NCBI RefSeq assembly: GCF_001940245.1
Contig: NZ_MJIG01000004.1
Location: 1 to 64,000, forward strand
From: Anaerostipes sp. 992a
GTDB taxonomy: Bacteria; Bacillota; Clostridia; Lachnospirales; Lachnospiraceae
Reading direction: 5' to 3'
Length of the DNA: 64,000 nucleotides
Shown in pieces: positions 1 to 8,042 of the stretch. Under the pieces are notes generated by a model. It saw nothing but the letters and a program-made list of their open reading frames with translations. It did no database searches and was not told the DNA's origin. Positions within the stretch are counted from its first letter, which is position 1, and each line of letters opens with the position of its first letter. The position numbers and the translations under genes are program-made.

Positions 1-274
1 ATGAAGAATAAGCATCTGTCTAAAGCAGTTGCTTCACAGAAATTCTATGAGTTTAGAACAAAACTTGAAGCAAAATGCAAAGAACTGGGAATTGAATTAA
101 GAATTGTAGATAGATGGTATCCATCAAGTAAGTTATGTCATGAATGTGGTTGTGTTAAGAGAGATTAAAAAACTTTCTGATAGAGAATATATTTGTGAAT
201 GTGGATATCATGCTGATAGAGATTATAATGCAAGCCTTAATTTAAGAGATGCAATATCCTACAAAATAGCATAA
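1..274 (+). pseudogene. tnpB: TnpB (IS200/IS605 OrfB) C-terminal part, frameshifted
   Basis: Translation from base 1 gives the C-terminal region of a TnpB RNA-guided nuclease: a helical segment, then the first half of a zinc ribbon (CHECGC, bases 139-156). The frame hits a stop at 166-168. The second half (CECGYHADRDYNAS, including the RuvC-III Asp) continues in the +1 frame to the stop at 272-274, so an indel near 163-172 breaks the gene. TnpB proteins are usually about 370-400 residues; the N-terminal two thirds lie left of the window, and the ATG at base 1 is probably internal. No IS200-type tnpA is visible. Likely inactive unless the indel is a sequencing error. Confidence 0.85.
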
Positions 275-419
275 AACAAGCGTTTGTAGGCATGTACCGA
301 TGGCTTTAGTCGGGAATTTACGACTGTGGACTGTACAAGAACTTGTGAGTAGCGTATTACTTGTAATCGCAAAAGCATACAGGATGAAGCAGTAAGAAAA
401 GTTTGTGAAAACTTTCAAC
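275..419 (+). ncRNA. Putative omega-RNA (reRNA) / right end of IS605-type element
   Basis: The stretch directly after tnpB is where TnpB elements encode their guide RNA scaffold. It contains the typical right-end text around GGACTGTACAAGAACTTGTG and GATGAAGCAG. It ends in a small hairpin, AAAGTTT (398-404), loop GTGA, AAACTTT (409-415), followed by CAAC, as expected of a subterminal IS200/IS605 hairpin next to a TCAA-like cleavage site. The element boundary at about 419 is inferred. If right, the bases from 420 on would be the guide. Confidence 0.45.
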
Positions 420-624
420 ATCTCGATATGGGTATATTTGTCTATATTTTGAGTGGCAGAAATGATTTTTGTATTATAGCAGTATACTGGAAATTGCAGC
501 AAACCGGGAGGTTTGCAGATAGGCAATTGGCATAACCTCCATATGAATCATGAAACGATGTTTCTAATCAGGAACGTGCAGCCACTGCTCGGGTGGATTT
601 GTATTGCATATAGGAGGAAGATAA
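420..624. other. Non-coding gap between IS end and rsgA
   Basis: No convincing gene. It holds one perfect inverted repeat, GCAAACC (499-505) GGGA GGTTTGC (510-516), of unknown role, and at 612-617 the AGGAGG Shine-Dalgarno of rsgA. A minus-strand reading frame at 242-526 spans the IS end and looks like noise. Confidence 0.5.
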
Positions 625-1677
625 ATGAATACGATAAAATTAGAAGATTATGGGCTTACCGAAGAACGATGGGGACAGGCAGGACAAGATAAAGGAGGAT
701 ATATTGGAAGGGTACTTTCACAATCAAGAGATCTTTATCGGGTAATCAGTGAACAGGGAGAGCTTTTGGCAAAAATTTCAGGGAAGTTTCGCTATGAAGT
801 GAAGAATCAGACCGATTATCCTGCAGTGGGAGATTTTGTGGTGATGGATCGCAGCCACGATGCCAACGGAAATGGAATCATCCATTGTGTACTGCCTAGA
901 AAGAGTGTGTTTCTTCGAAAGTCAGCTGGAATCGCCAGTAAAGAGCAGGTCATTGCAGCGAATGTGGATACTGTTTTCCTTTGTATGTCCATGAATCAGG
1001 ATTATAATCTAAGACGCATGGAGCGGTATTTGACATTGGCATGGGAAAGTGGAGCAATACCAGTCATCGTGTTGACCAAAGCAGATCTGTGCAATGACGT
1101 TTATGAAAAGCTCTGTGAGGTAGCCGCCATCGCACCAGGTGTTGATATATTAGATATTTCTACCCATACGAAAGGAGGATGGGAGAAGATAAGACCATAT
1201 CTAGCATATGGAAAGACCGCGGCCTTTCTTGGGTCCTCTGGTGTTGGAAAATCAACATTGATCAACTGCCTGCTAGGAAGAAAAGTATTGGATACACAAG
1301 TAATCCGACAAGATGATAAAGGGCGTCATACGACGACCAGAAGAGAATTGCTGCTTCTTCCAGAAGGAGGGATACTGATGGATACGCCAGGTATGAGAGA
1401 GCTTGGCATGTGGGATGAAGCAGAAGGATTAGAAAGAACATTTACTGATGTGGAATCCTATTTTGACAAATGCCGTTTTCGAAATTGTACGCATACCAAT
1501 GAACCTGGATGTGCTATTCATGCAGCGATCAATGCTGGAGAATTATCGAAGGAGCGATGGGACTCTTATTGTAAGCTAAGGTCAGAAGATGCATATCTGG
1601 AAGATAGATCCGGTTATATGCAAAAGAAAAAGGAAAAGTTCAAATCTATTGCAAAGATCAATCGTAAGAAGAAATAG
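625..1677 (+). CDS. rsgA: Ribosome small subunit-dependent GTPase RsgA (YjeQ)
   Basis: Cytoplasmic GTPase that checks late 30S ribosome maturation. The 350-residue protein shows the circularly permuted GTPase order: G4 TKAD (151-154) before G1 GSSGVGKS (203-210) and G3 DTPG (253-256). An N-terminal OB-fold region and a C-terminal zinc knuckle (C283, C288, H290, C296) complete the family architecture. The start has an ideal AGGAGG spaced 7 bases upstream. The C-terminus is Lys-rich, fitting rRNA contact. It stands alone, between the IS remnant and a minus-strand regulator. Length is normal for the family. Confidence 0.95.
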   Translation: MNTIKLEDYGLTEERWGQAGQDKGGYIGRVLSQSRDLYRVISEQGELLAKISGKFRYEVKNQTDYPAVGDFVVMDRSHDANGNGIIHCVLPRKSVFLRKSAGIASKEQVIAANVDTVFLCMSMNQDYNLRRMERYLTLAWESGAIPVIVLTKADLCNDVYEKLCEVAAIAPGVDILDISTHTKGGWEKIRPYLAYGKTAAFLGSSGVGKSTLINCLLGRKVLDTQVIRQDDKGRHTTTRRELLLLPEGGILMDTPGMRELGMWDEAEGLERTFTDVESYFDKCRFRNCTHTNEPGCAIHAAINAGELSKERWDSYCKLRSEDAYLEDRSGYMQKKKEKFKSIAKINRKKK

Positions 1678-1764
1678 ACCAATAACAAAAAGAAAATAAT
1701 CTTATGGATATAATAGCTTGAATTTCTATAACTCGTATGGAAATTCAAGCTATTTCTGTAAAAC

Positions 1765-2151
1765 TCAATGTTCATCCTCCTTTAGCTTTTTCCGGATTAA
1801 CTGATACATGGCATTAAGCTCCTGATCGGATATCTTCTCATCTGAAAGCAGAGAGGATAGCATAGGAGCCATTTCTCCGTTATAAAAGCGGTTTAAGAAC
1901 TGGTGATTTTCCTGGTTTAGATAGCGCTTTTTTGAAATGATGGGATAATAATAATACATTCTCCCACGCTTCTCATAGGTAATGACATGTTTGGCTGTCA
2001 ATCTGGATAATAATGTATGTATGGTCTTTTGGCTCCAATTGTGGCTGGCAGGCACTTTTTTGCATACATCGTTGGTACTGATGGGAGACTCATCCCATAT
2101 GATTTTCATGATTTCATATTCTGCTTCTGATATTTGAGGTATCTTTTCCAT
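1765..2151 (-). CDS. BlaI/MecI/CopY-family transcriptional repressor
   Basis: 128-residue winged-helix repressor. The N-terminus (ISEAEYEIMKIIWDESPIS) and the wing region (WSQKTIHTLLSRLTAKHVI) are classic BlaI/MecI features; the C-terminal helices would form the dimer. The start at 2151 is chosen because GGGAG lies 8 bases upstream; a longer frame to 2259 would run through the promoter. No BlaR1/MecR1 sensor protease gene lies next to it, so the inducing signal is unknown. It is divergent from a ZIP transporter. Its own promoter carries a perfect palindrome (2171-2188), so autoregulation is likely, and a similar operator lies before the GH25 lysozyme gene. Confidence 0.9.
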   Translation of the reverse strand: MEKIPQISEAEYEIMKIIWDESPISTNDVCKKVPASHNWSQKTIHTLLSRLTAKHVITYEKRGRMYYYYPIISKKRYLNQENHQFLNRFYNGEMAPMLSSLLSDEKISDQELNAMYQLIRKKLKEDEH

Positions 2152-2170
2152 ATTTTCTCCCTTAATTTTA

Positions 2171-2217
2171 ATATTACGGTTGTAATATATTATATAAGAG
2201 ATAATACCGTTGGTCAA
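2171..2217 (-). promoter_or_regulatory. Promoter and palindromic operator of the BlaI/MecI-type gene
   Basis: On the minus strand: -35 TTGACC (2217-2212), 17-base spacer, -10 TATAAT (2194-2189). Immediately after the -10, over the expected start point, lies the perfect palindrome ATATTAC GGTT GTAATAT (2171-2188). Its core TACGGTTGTA differs at one position from the TACANNTGTA box used by the BlaI/CopY superfamily. Confidence 0.75.
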
Positions 2218-2240
2218 TGGCGGAATAAATGAGAAAGTGT

Positions 2241-2246
2241 TATAAT
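2241..2246 (+). promoter_or_regulatory. Extended -10 promoter of ZIP transporter gene
   Basis: TATAAT preceded by TG one base upstream (extended -10); no good -35. It lies 42 bases before the ZIP start and about 50 bases from the divergent repressor operator. Confidence 0.5.
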
Positions 2247-2287
2247 GAATGGAAAGCACGAAAAAAGTCGAAATCGGAGGTGGTAGA

Positions 2288-3070
2288 ATGAATATAGAAA
2301 TAGTAAGAGGAATTATGCTTCCATTTCTGGGAACAACCCTTGGAGCATCCTGCGTAATGTTTATGAAAAAGGAAATGAATCCAATGGTGCAAAAGGCAAT
2401 GACCGGATTTGCTTCCGGTGTAATGGTGGCGGCTTCTATCTGGAGTTTGTTGATTCCAGCACTGGAAGGCTCGGAGGAACTTGGACATTTTATGTTCTTT
2501 CCAGCAGTGATCGGCTTCTGGGTAGGAATGTTATTCCTTCTATTGCTCGATCACATGATTCCACATCTTCACATGAACAGCGAAGAAGCCGAAGGTCCCA
2601 AAAAGAACTGGAAGAAGACAACCATGCTCATGCTTGCGGTCACTCTTCATAATATACCAGAAGGGATGGCAGTTGGAGTTGTATATGCTGGATGGGCAAT
2701 TGGAAATGGTCAGATTACGATGATGGGAACTTTGGCACTTTCGTTGGGGATTGCGATTCAAAACTTTCCTGAGGGGGCCATTATCTCTATGCCATTAAAG
2801 GAAGAAGGATTTTCCAAGCCGAAGGCCTTTCTTTTTGGCACATTGTCTGGAATCGTCGAACCTGTGTCTGCTATTATTACGGTGCTATTATCAGAATGGA
2901 TTCTTCCAATGCTTCCATATCTGCTAAGCCTTGCAGCGGGTGCTATGATGTATGTGGTAGTAGAAGAGCTGATTCCAGAGATGTCTGAAGGAGAGCATTC
3001 CAATCTTGGAACTATATTATTTGCATTGGGGTTTACATTGATGTTAACCTTAGACGTATCCTTGGGATAA
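2288..3070 (+). CDS. ZIP-family divalent metal transporter (GufA/ZupT-like)
   Basis: 260-residue integral membrane protein with about eight hydrophobic helices. Two signature segments are present: HNIPEGMAVG in the fourth core helix and the related QNFPEGAI in the fifth, which form the metal-binding centre of ZIP importers (zinc, possibly iron or manganese). A charged cytoplasmic loop with HLHMNSEEAEG precedes them. Start chosen at 2288 after CGGAGG; a frame from 2249 extends upstream but would lack a ribosome site. Divergent from the BlaI/MecI-type repressor; whether that protein controls it is not shown. Metal specificity cannot be read from the sequence. Confidence 0.88.
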   Translation: MNIEIVRGIMLPFLGTTLGASCVMFMKKEMNPMVQKAMTGFASGVMVAASIWSLLIPALEGSEELGHFMFFPAVIGFWVGMLFLLLLDHMIPHLHMNSEEAEGPKKNWKKTTMLMLAVTLHNIPEGMAVGVVYAGWAIGNGQITMMGTLALSLGIAIQNFPEGAIISMPLKEEGFSKPKAFLFGTLSGIVEPVSAIITVLLSEWILPMLPYLLSLAAGAMMYVVVEELIPEMSEGEHSNLGTILFALGFTLMLTLDVSLG

Positions 3071-3096
3071 AAGTGACTGATCGGGAGGAATGAATC

Positions 3097-3168
3097 ATGT
3101 TAGATCGTTTTGAGTATTTGAAAAAAAATCGATGCTTTTGGATTGGTATAAAGGGGGATTATACATGA
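3097..3168 (+). CDS. Possible 23-residue leader peptide overlapping MATE start
   Basis: ATG at 3097 has a strong GGGAGGA eight bases upstream and encodes a 23-residue basic peptide whose TGA overlaps the MATE ATG (ATGA at 3165-3168), an arrangement for translational coupling. It could equally be the remnant 5' end of a lost gene. No homology recognised. Confidence 0.3.
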   Translation: MLDRFEYLKKNRCFWIGIKGDYT

Positions 3169-4537
3169 AGGAGAATAGATGGGAAGGTCAGAATCCTCTT
3201 GGGACAGAACCAATTGGAAAGCTGATATTAAAATATTCTGTACCGACAGCTTTGACGTTGATGGTAAATTATTTTTACAATATCGTAGATCAGATTTTTA
3301 TCGGTCAGGGTGTGGGTGTGATCGGAATGGCAGCGACGAATGTATCTATGCCATTTATTACCATTTCCAGTGCTGTTGCATTGCTGATCGGAGATGGGTG
3401 TGCAGCTAATATCAGTTTGAACCTTGGACAAAAGCAGCAGCGGAAGGCAGACGATACTATCAGTCATTCCATAACAATATTGCTCATAGCGGGCATATTT
3501 CTCTCTATTCTCTATAGTATTTTTGTTCCGTGGATTATTGTGTTTTTTTGGAGCGACGAGGCATGCTTATGCTTCAGCACTTTCCTATGCCAGGATTATT
3601 ATCTGGGGATTACCATTTCTGATGTTAAGCATTGCGTTTACTGCCATTATACGTGCGGATGGGAATCCGAAATACACGATGAAATGCATGATCGCTGGAG
3701 CTGTAATCAATCTTATTCTGGATCCGATTTTTATCTTTCGATTGCATATGGGAGTAGTTGGAGCTGGAATTGCTACGATTCTCGGACAGATTGTGGCAGG
3801 ACTTCTTTGTTTGAATTATTTGAGACTGCTGCAGACGGTACACATTCGAAAAGAGGCATTGAAACCGACCAGGAGGCTTTCTGTGGAAATAATAAAGTTA
3901 GGGATCTCTAGCTTTATTACGCAGATTATGGGAGCAGCAGTGCAGATTGTTATGAATAACCTCATGACCATTTATGGTGGGCAAAGCATATATGGAAGTG
4001 AGCTGTCTCTATCTGTTTATGGAATGATTATGAAGGTTTATCAGATTGCTCATTCCATGTTCGTTGGAATATCCTCAGCAACGCAGCCAATCAATGGATA
4101 TAATTATGGAGCAAAAAATTATTCCAGAGTTCGGCAGACGTATAAAACTTCCATTGTCATTGCTCTCTTTATATCTGCCAGTTGGTTTTTGGTCTATCAA
4201 TTCTTTCCACGTCAGATTGGTATGCTATTCGTATCCAACGATTTTGCATATCTAAACTGCTGTCAGCATTTTTTCAAAATTTACACGATGACGTTCTTTT
4301 ATCTATGGGATACATATGGCAACAGTATCTTTTTTCCAGGGAATTGGAAGGCCAGGTAAAGCCTTATCCATACCAGTTTTCAGACAGGGGATATGTTTCA
4401 TACCATTGTCTATTTTACTTTCTGCCAGATTTGGTCTGGACGGAGCTTTAGCGGCAGTACCGATTGCAGACCTGTCTGCATCTGTTCTGTCACTTATATT
4501 GGCAAAACGAGAGTTCGCCCAGACTTTGAAAGGTTAA
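3165..4537 (+). pseudogene. MATE-family multidrug/Na+ antiporter, two frameshifts
   Basis: Membrane efflux pump of the MATE/NorM family. The N-terminal part reads in frame from 3165 (after GGGGG) to the T7 run at 3541-3547, where one extra T throws the frame. The middle part continues in the next frame (GATRHAYA... to about 4290), and the C-terminal part (HMATVSFFQGIGRPGKAL...) is in the third frame to 4537. Removing one T at each point gives a normal protein of about 457 residues with the usual 12 helices. Both events are +1 T, so sequencing or assembly error is a real alternative to pseudogenization. Confidence 0.85.
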
Positions 4538-4555
4538 AATCCGTTTCATTTTGTA

Positions 4556-4585
4556 TTTCACAATTCTAAAATCTTGCGTTATAAT
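4556..4585 (+). promoter_or_regulatory. Weak promoter before second MATE gene
   Basis: TTTCAC (4556-4561), 18-base spacer, TATAAT (4580-4585), about 58 bases before the start codon. Confidence 0.4.
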
Positions 4586-4643
4586 AATGTGCGCAAAAGA
4601 ACGAAAGGTTCAAAATGATGATTGAGAAAAGAAGGGAAACAAA

Positions 4644-5996
4644 ATGGAAGACAAGGAAGAAAAGCAACGAATATTTTCAAATGGAGATTTAGTAAAACTG
4701 ATTATTCCACTAATTGTGGAGCAGTTACTAATGGTTACAGTGGGATTGGCAGATTCGATTATGATCGCAAGCGTAGGAGAGGCGGCAGTATCAGGAGTTT
4801 CTTTAGTAGACAGTGTCATGGTGCTGATGGCCAATGTTTTTGCAGCACTTGCCACTGGAGGTGCGGTAGTAGCAGGCCAATTTTTGGGACAAAAGAAATT
4901 CAAGATGGCATGTCAGACAGCAGATCAGCTGGTGCTTTTCATTAGTGCACTATCTTTTGGAATTATCCTGATGATTTATGCAGGAAGGAATTTGATTCTC
5001 CATGGAGTTTTTGGACAGATTGAAGCGGATGTGATGTATAATGCCAGAATATATCTGCTGATCGTCACGGCCTCCATTCCTTTTCTGGCTGTTTACAATG
5101 GCTGTGCGGCTCTATTTCGGACTATGGGCAATTCTAAAATTGCAATGAACATGTCGCTGCTCATGAATGGCATCAATATTGCAGGAAATGCCTTATTCAT
5201 CTATGGTATAGGCATGGGAGTGGAAGGGGCAGCAATTCCAACGCTGGTATCACGGATGATTGCCGCAATAGTTATGCTGATGCTATTAAAAAATCAGGAT
5301 CTTCCGGTACATTTTAGTAAGAAATTCTACTTTCGGTTTAAAGGAGGATTGATCCGGAGAATCCTATACATTGGAATACCAAATGGTATAGAAAATAGTA
5401 TGTTTCAATTGGGAAAAATATTAGTGTTGAGTCTGGTTGCCGGATTTGGAACTGCCTCTATTACAGCCAATGCAGTGGGAAATATGGTAGCCATGTTTGA
5501 AATTATTCCAGGACTTGCCATGGGACTGGCAATGATTACTGTGGTTTCACGCTGTGTAGGAGCAGGAGATTATGAAAGCGCCCGCTATTATACAAAAAAA
5601 TTGCTTTTTAGTACATATGCAACACTTATTTTGATCAATATTATGGTGGTATGCTTGTTGCCATTGATTTTATGGGCGTATCATCTTTCTTCTGTGACTG
5701 CTACCATTGCACGGCAGATTATCCTCTATCATACTATCTGTTGCATTACTATATGGCCGCTATCTTTTACAGTGCCCAATACTCTCCGTGCATCCAATGA
5801 TGTGAAGTATTGTATGGTAGTTGCTATTATTTCCATGTGGATCTGCCGTATTTTCTTTAGCTTTGTTCTTGGAAAATGGATGGGACTGGGTGTCTTGGGT
5901 GTATGGATTGCTATGACTTTAGATTGGTTAGTAAGAGCGGTTCTTTTTATTCTTCGGTATATTAGTGAACAATGGCAAATACAGAAAATGGCATGA
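4644..5996 (+). CDS. MATE-family efflux transporter (intact)
   Basis: 450-residue polytopic membrane protein of the multidrug and toxic compound extrusion family, exporting cationic compounds in exchange for Na+ or H+. The N-terminal segment LVKLIIPLIVEQLLMVTVG, the loop containing AGQFLGQKKF, and the second-half repeat (GIPNGIENSMFQLGK, TANAVGNMVA) are typical. GAAGGGA lies 7 bases before the start. It follows the frameshifted MATE gene after a 106-base gap but is not a close copy of it, so it is not a recent duplication. The substrate cannot be inferred. Confidence 0.9.
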   Translation: MEDKEEKQRIFSNGDLVKLIIPLIVEQLLMVTVGLADSIMIASVGEAAVSGVSLVDSVMVLMANVFAALATGGAVVAGQFLGQKKFKMACQTADQLVLFISALSFGIILMIYAGRNLILHGVFGQIEADVMYNARIYLLIVTASIPFLAVYNGCAALFRTMGNSKIAMNMSLLMNGINIAGNALFIYGIGMGVEGAAIPTLVSRMIAAIVMLMLLKNQDLPVHFSKKFYFRFKGGLIRRILYIGIPNGIENSMFQLGKILVLSLVAGFGTASITANAVGNMVAMFEIIPGLAMGLAMITVVSRCVGAGDYESARYYTKKLLFSTYATLILINIMVVCLLPLILWAYHLSSVTATIARQIILYHTICCITIWPLSFTVPNTLRASNDVKYCMVVAIISMWICRIFFSFVLGKWMGLGVLGVWIAMTLDWLVRAVLFILRYISEQWQIQKMA

Positions 5997-6033
5997 ACAA
6001 GATGAAATAAATGTTAAGTTTTTCCTCCGCTTA

Positions 6034-6062
6034 TTGTATCAATTTTACAAATGGGGTATAAT
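6034..6062 (+). promoter_or_regulatory. Promoter of phosphofructokinase gene
   Basis: TTGTAT (6034-6039), 17-base spacer, TATAAT (6057-6062); about 50 bases upstream of the start codon. Good sigma-A match. Confidence 0.65.
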
Positions 6063-6109
6063 TCACTTATATATGAGTGAAAAATAGAGGAATATGATTA
6101 TTAGGAGGA

Positions 6110-7189
6110 ATGAATATGTTGAGAGTTGGAATGCTCACAAGTGGCGGCGATTGTCAAGCGTTAAATGCTGCTATGCGAGGAGTAGTAAAAGGACTTTATG
6201 CAAAGCGGAAAGATGTGGAAATCTATGGTTTCCTTGACGGATATAAAGGACTTATGTATTCTAATTTTAATGTTATGGGAGCAAAGGATTTTTCTGGTAT
6301 CCTGAATAAGGGTGGTACCATTCTTGGCACCTCCAGACAGCCATTTAAATTAATGAGAGTTCCGGATGAGAATGGACTGGACAAGGTAGAAGCTATGAAG
6401 CATACGTATCATAAGCTGAATCTGGATTGTCTGGTAGTCTTGGGTGGCAACGGAACACATAAAACAGCGAATCTGTTAAGAGAAGAAGGGCTGAATGTAG
6501 TAACACTGCCAAAAACCATCGATAACGATTTATGGGGCACAGAGATGACATTTGGATTTCAGAGTGCAGTTGACGTTGCTACAGAGACCATTGACCGTAT
6601 CCATACAACAGCATCTTCCCACAGCCGTGTATTCATCGTAGAGGTTATGGGACATAAGGTTGGATGGGTAACCTTATATGCAGGAATCGCCAGCGGATCT
6701 GATATTATTTTGCTTCCAGAGATTCCATATGATATTGATGCTGTAGCAAAGGCATTGAAGCAAAGAAAGAAATCTGGTCACAAATTCTCTATTATCGCTA
6801 TTGCAGAAGGTGCGATTTCAAAAGAGGATGCCAAACTGTCTAAGAAGGAATTAAAGGCGAAAAGAGCGAAGGAAAAGTATACCTGTGCATCTGATGAGCT
6901 GGCAAGCAGACTGGCAGAAAAGACGGATGCAGAAATCCGTGTTGCAAATCCAGGACATACACAGCGTGGTGGTAACCCTTGTGCATATGACCGAGTATTG
7001 GCAACAAGACTTGGTGCAACTGCATCTGAGATGATCCTAGAAGGAGATTATGGTAAGATGGCAGGAATCAAGAATAATGTGATCATTCGTGTTCCATTAG
7101 AAGAAGTTGCTGGAAAATTAAAATACGTAGATCCAGAATCTGATGTAATTACAGAAGCAAAGCTTGCTGGAATTAGTTTTGGAGAATAG
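6110..7189 (+). CDS. 6-phosphofructokinase family protein
   Basis: 359-residue sugar kinase of the PfkA family, expected to phosphorylate fructose 6-phosphate in glycolysis. N-terminal phosphate-binding loop LTSGGDCQALNAAM (9-22); catalytic PKTIDND (134-140, base D138); GHTQRGG near 320 for the sugar phosphate. The nucleotide loop reads GGNGT (112-116) instead of GGDG: the Mg-binding Asp is Asn. Gly at the next position is the ATP-type residue, while the Lys of PKTIDND is common in PPi-using and long-chain enzymes, so the phosphate donor is uncertain. A Lys-rich insertion (roughly 250-275) makes it longer than the usual 320 residues. Start set by AGGAGGAATGA. Single gene with its own promoter and terminator. 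Confidence 0.85.
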   Translation: MNMLRVGMLTSGGDCQALNAAMRGVVKGLYAKRKDVEIYGFLDGYKGLMYSNFNVMGAKDFSGILNKGGTILGTSRQPFKLMRVPDENGLDKVEAMKHTYHKLNLDCLVVLGGNGTHKTANLLREEGLNVVTLPKTIDNDLWGTEMTFGFQSAVDVATETIDRIHTTASSHSRVFIVEVMGHKVGWVTLYAGIASGSDIILLPEIPYDIDAVAKALKQRKKSGHKFSIIAIAEGAISKEDAKLSKKELKAKRAKEKYTCASDELASRLAEKTDAEIRVANPGHTQRGGNPCAYDRVLATRLGATASEMILEGDYGKMAGIKNNVIIRVPLEEVAGKLKYVDPESDVITEAKLAGISFGE

Positions 7190-7195
7190 AAAAAG

Positions 7196-7251
7196 AGGAG
7201 CTGTTGTAAAACGAAGTGAGACGATTCCACTTCTGGAGCACAGCTCCTTTG
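7196..7251 (+). terminator. Hairpin terminator after phosphofructokinase gene
   Basis: AGGAGCTGT (7196-7204) pairs with ACAGCTCCT (7240-7248), followed by a short T run. Inner stem GAAGTG/CACTTC adds stability. Confidence 0.65.
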
Positions 7252-7252
7252 C

Positions 7253-7311
7253 TTTTCATGGAATAGGAAATTTCTTTTCCTATCCCATGAAAACACTCCG
7301 TGAGGATCGCA
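7253..7311. repeat. Interspersed palindromic repeat, copy 1
   Basis: Palindromic unit with arms around GGAATAGGAAA and TTTCCTATCCC, flanked by TTTTCATG and CATGAAAA, then ACTCCGTGAGGATCG. Nearly the same 50 bases occur reversed at 61836-61890, and a truncated half at 32900-32925. The unit lies between genes each time and supplies the stop codon of the YitT-like gene here. Confidence 0.7.
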
Positions 7312-7924
7312 CTGCGGCGGAACTGTAGGTTTTTTTTATATTTTTTTGCATTAATCCAATAATCTGACCGGATAAAATGACGGTCAAAAGAGAAAAGACA
7401 AGGTGATGGAGTGGAATGTAGCTCAGTGATAGCAGCAATACAACAATATCACTGATAAAATAGATCCATTGAATGGAACATCCACTAAGCTTTGATAAAC
7501 TCATAGCAAGTGCATCATCACCGCCAGGAGCCCCACCGGCGCGTACACTGATGCCAACACCAACACCTACGAATATGGCACCTAATATGGATGCAATCAG
7601 TGGATAATCGGCTAGATGAGGCCAGAATGGACCGATGTGCTCAAAAATAGTATAGAAGATAGAAAATCCCCCTCCTGCAATTGCAGAATAGACGATAAAG
7701 CCTTTTCCCAGGACTTTCCATCCAAGAAAATAGCAACTGAAATTCATAATAAATCCCGAAATGGAGGGCGAAATGTGAAACCAATGGTAGAGAAGAAGCG
7801 TCATGCCAAGAACGCCACCTTCCGTAATCCCAGAAAAGGCATGAATATTAAAAAGGCCAAATGCCAGGATTCCACTTCCCAGAAGAGTCAGACCGCATGC
7901 CCGCCAATGAATACGTGAAAACAA
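7280..7924 (-). CDS. YitT/YczE-like membrane protein
   Basis: 214-residue integral membrane protein with about five helices. The segments ITEGGVLGMTLLLYHWF and SVRAGGAPGGDDALAMSLSK match the YitT (DUF161) family of unknown function; the soluble DUF2179 tail found in many family members is absent. A TTG start at 7924 is chosen, with AAAGGA 8 bases upstream. The last residues (from about SSRSVFMG) and the stop codon are encoded inside the interspersed repeat, so the native C-terminus may have been replaced. Not obviously in an operon: the antiporter gene upstream ends in a hairpin. Confidence 0.8.
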   Translation of the reverse strand: MFSRIHWRACGLTLLGSGILAFGLFNIHAFSGITEGGVLGMTLLLYHWFHISPSISGFIMNFSCYFLGWKVLGKGFIVYSAIAGGGFSIFYTIFEHIGPFWPHLADYPLIASILGAIFVGVGVGISVRAGGAPGGDDALAMSLSKLSGCSIQWIYFISDIVVLLLSLSYIPLHHLVFSLLTVILSGQIIGLMQKNIKKTYSSAAVRSSRSVFMG

Positions 7925-7950
7925 ACGAACAAATCCTTTCTGTAAAATTT

Positions 7951-7970
7951 AAGTCCGCCGAAGCGGACTT
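7951..7970 (-). terminator. Terminator hairpin downstream of antiporter gene
   Basis: AAGTCCGC CGAA GCGGACTT, a perfect 8-bp stem with tetraloop; on the minus strand it is followed by AAATTTT. Located 72 bases after the antiporter stop and just upstream of the YitT-like gene. Confidence 0.7.
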
Positions 7971-8042
7971 GTATGAAAAGTATTATGCTTGAAATAATAG
8001 AAAATGTCAACGGACAGTCCTTATATCCTTTACTTAAGATAG

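Noticed and set aside
499-516. CRISPR-like repeat near rsgA
   Set aside because: A single inverted repeat; no further copies or spacers in the window.
242-526. Minus-strand reading frame of 94 codons over the IS end
   Set aside because: It lies over the IS605-type right end and hairpin, has no ribosome site and no recognisable similarity.
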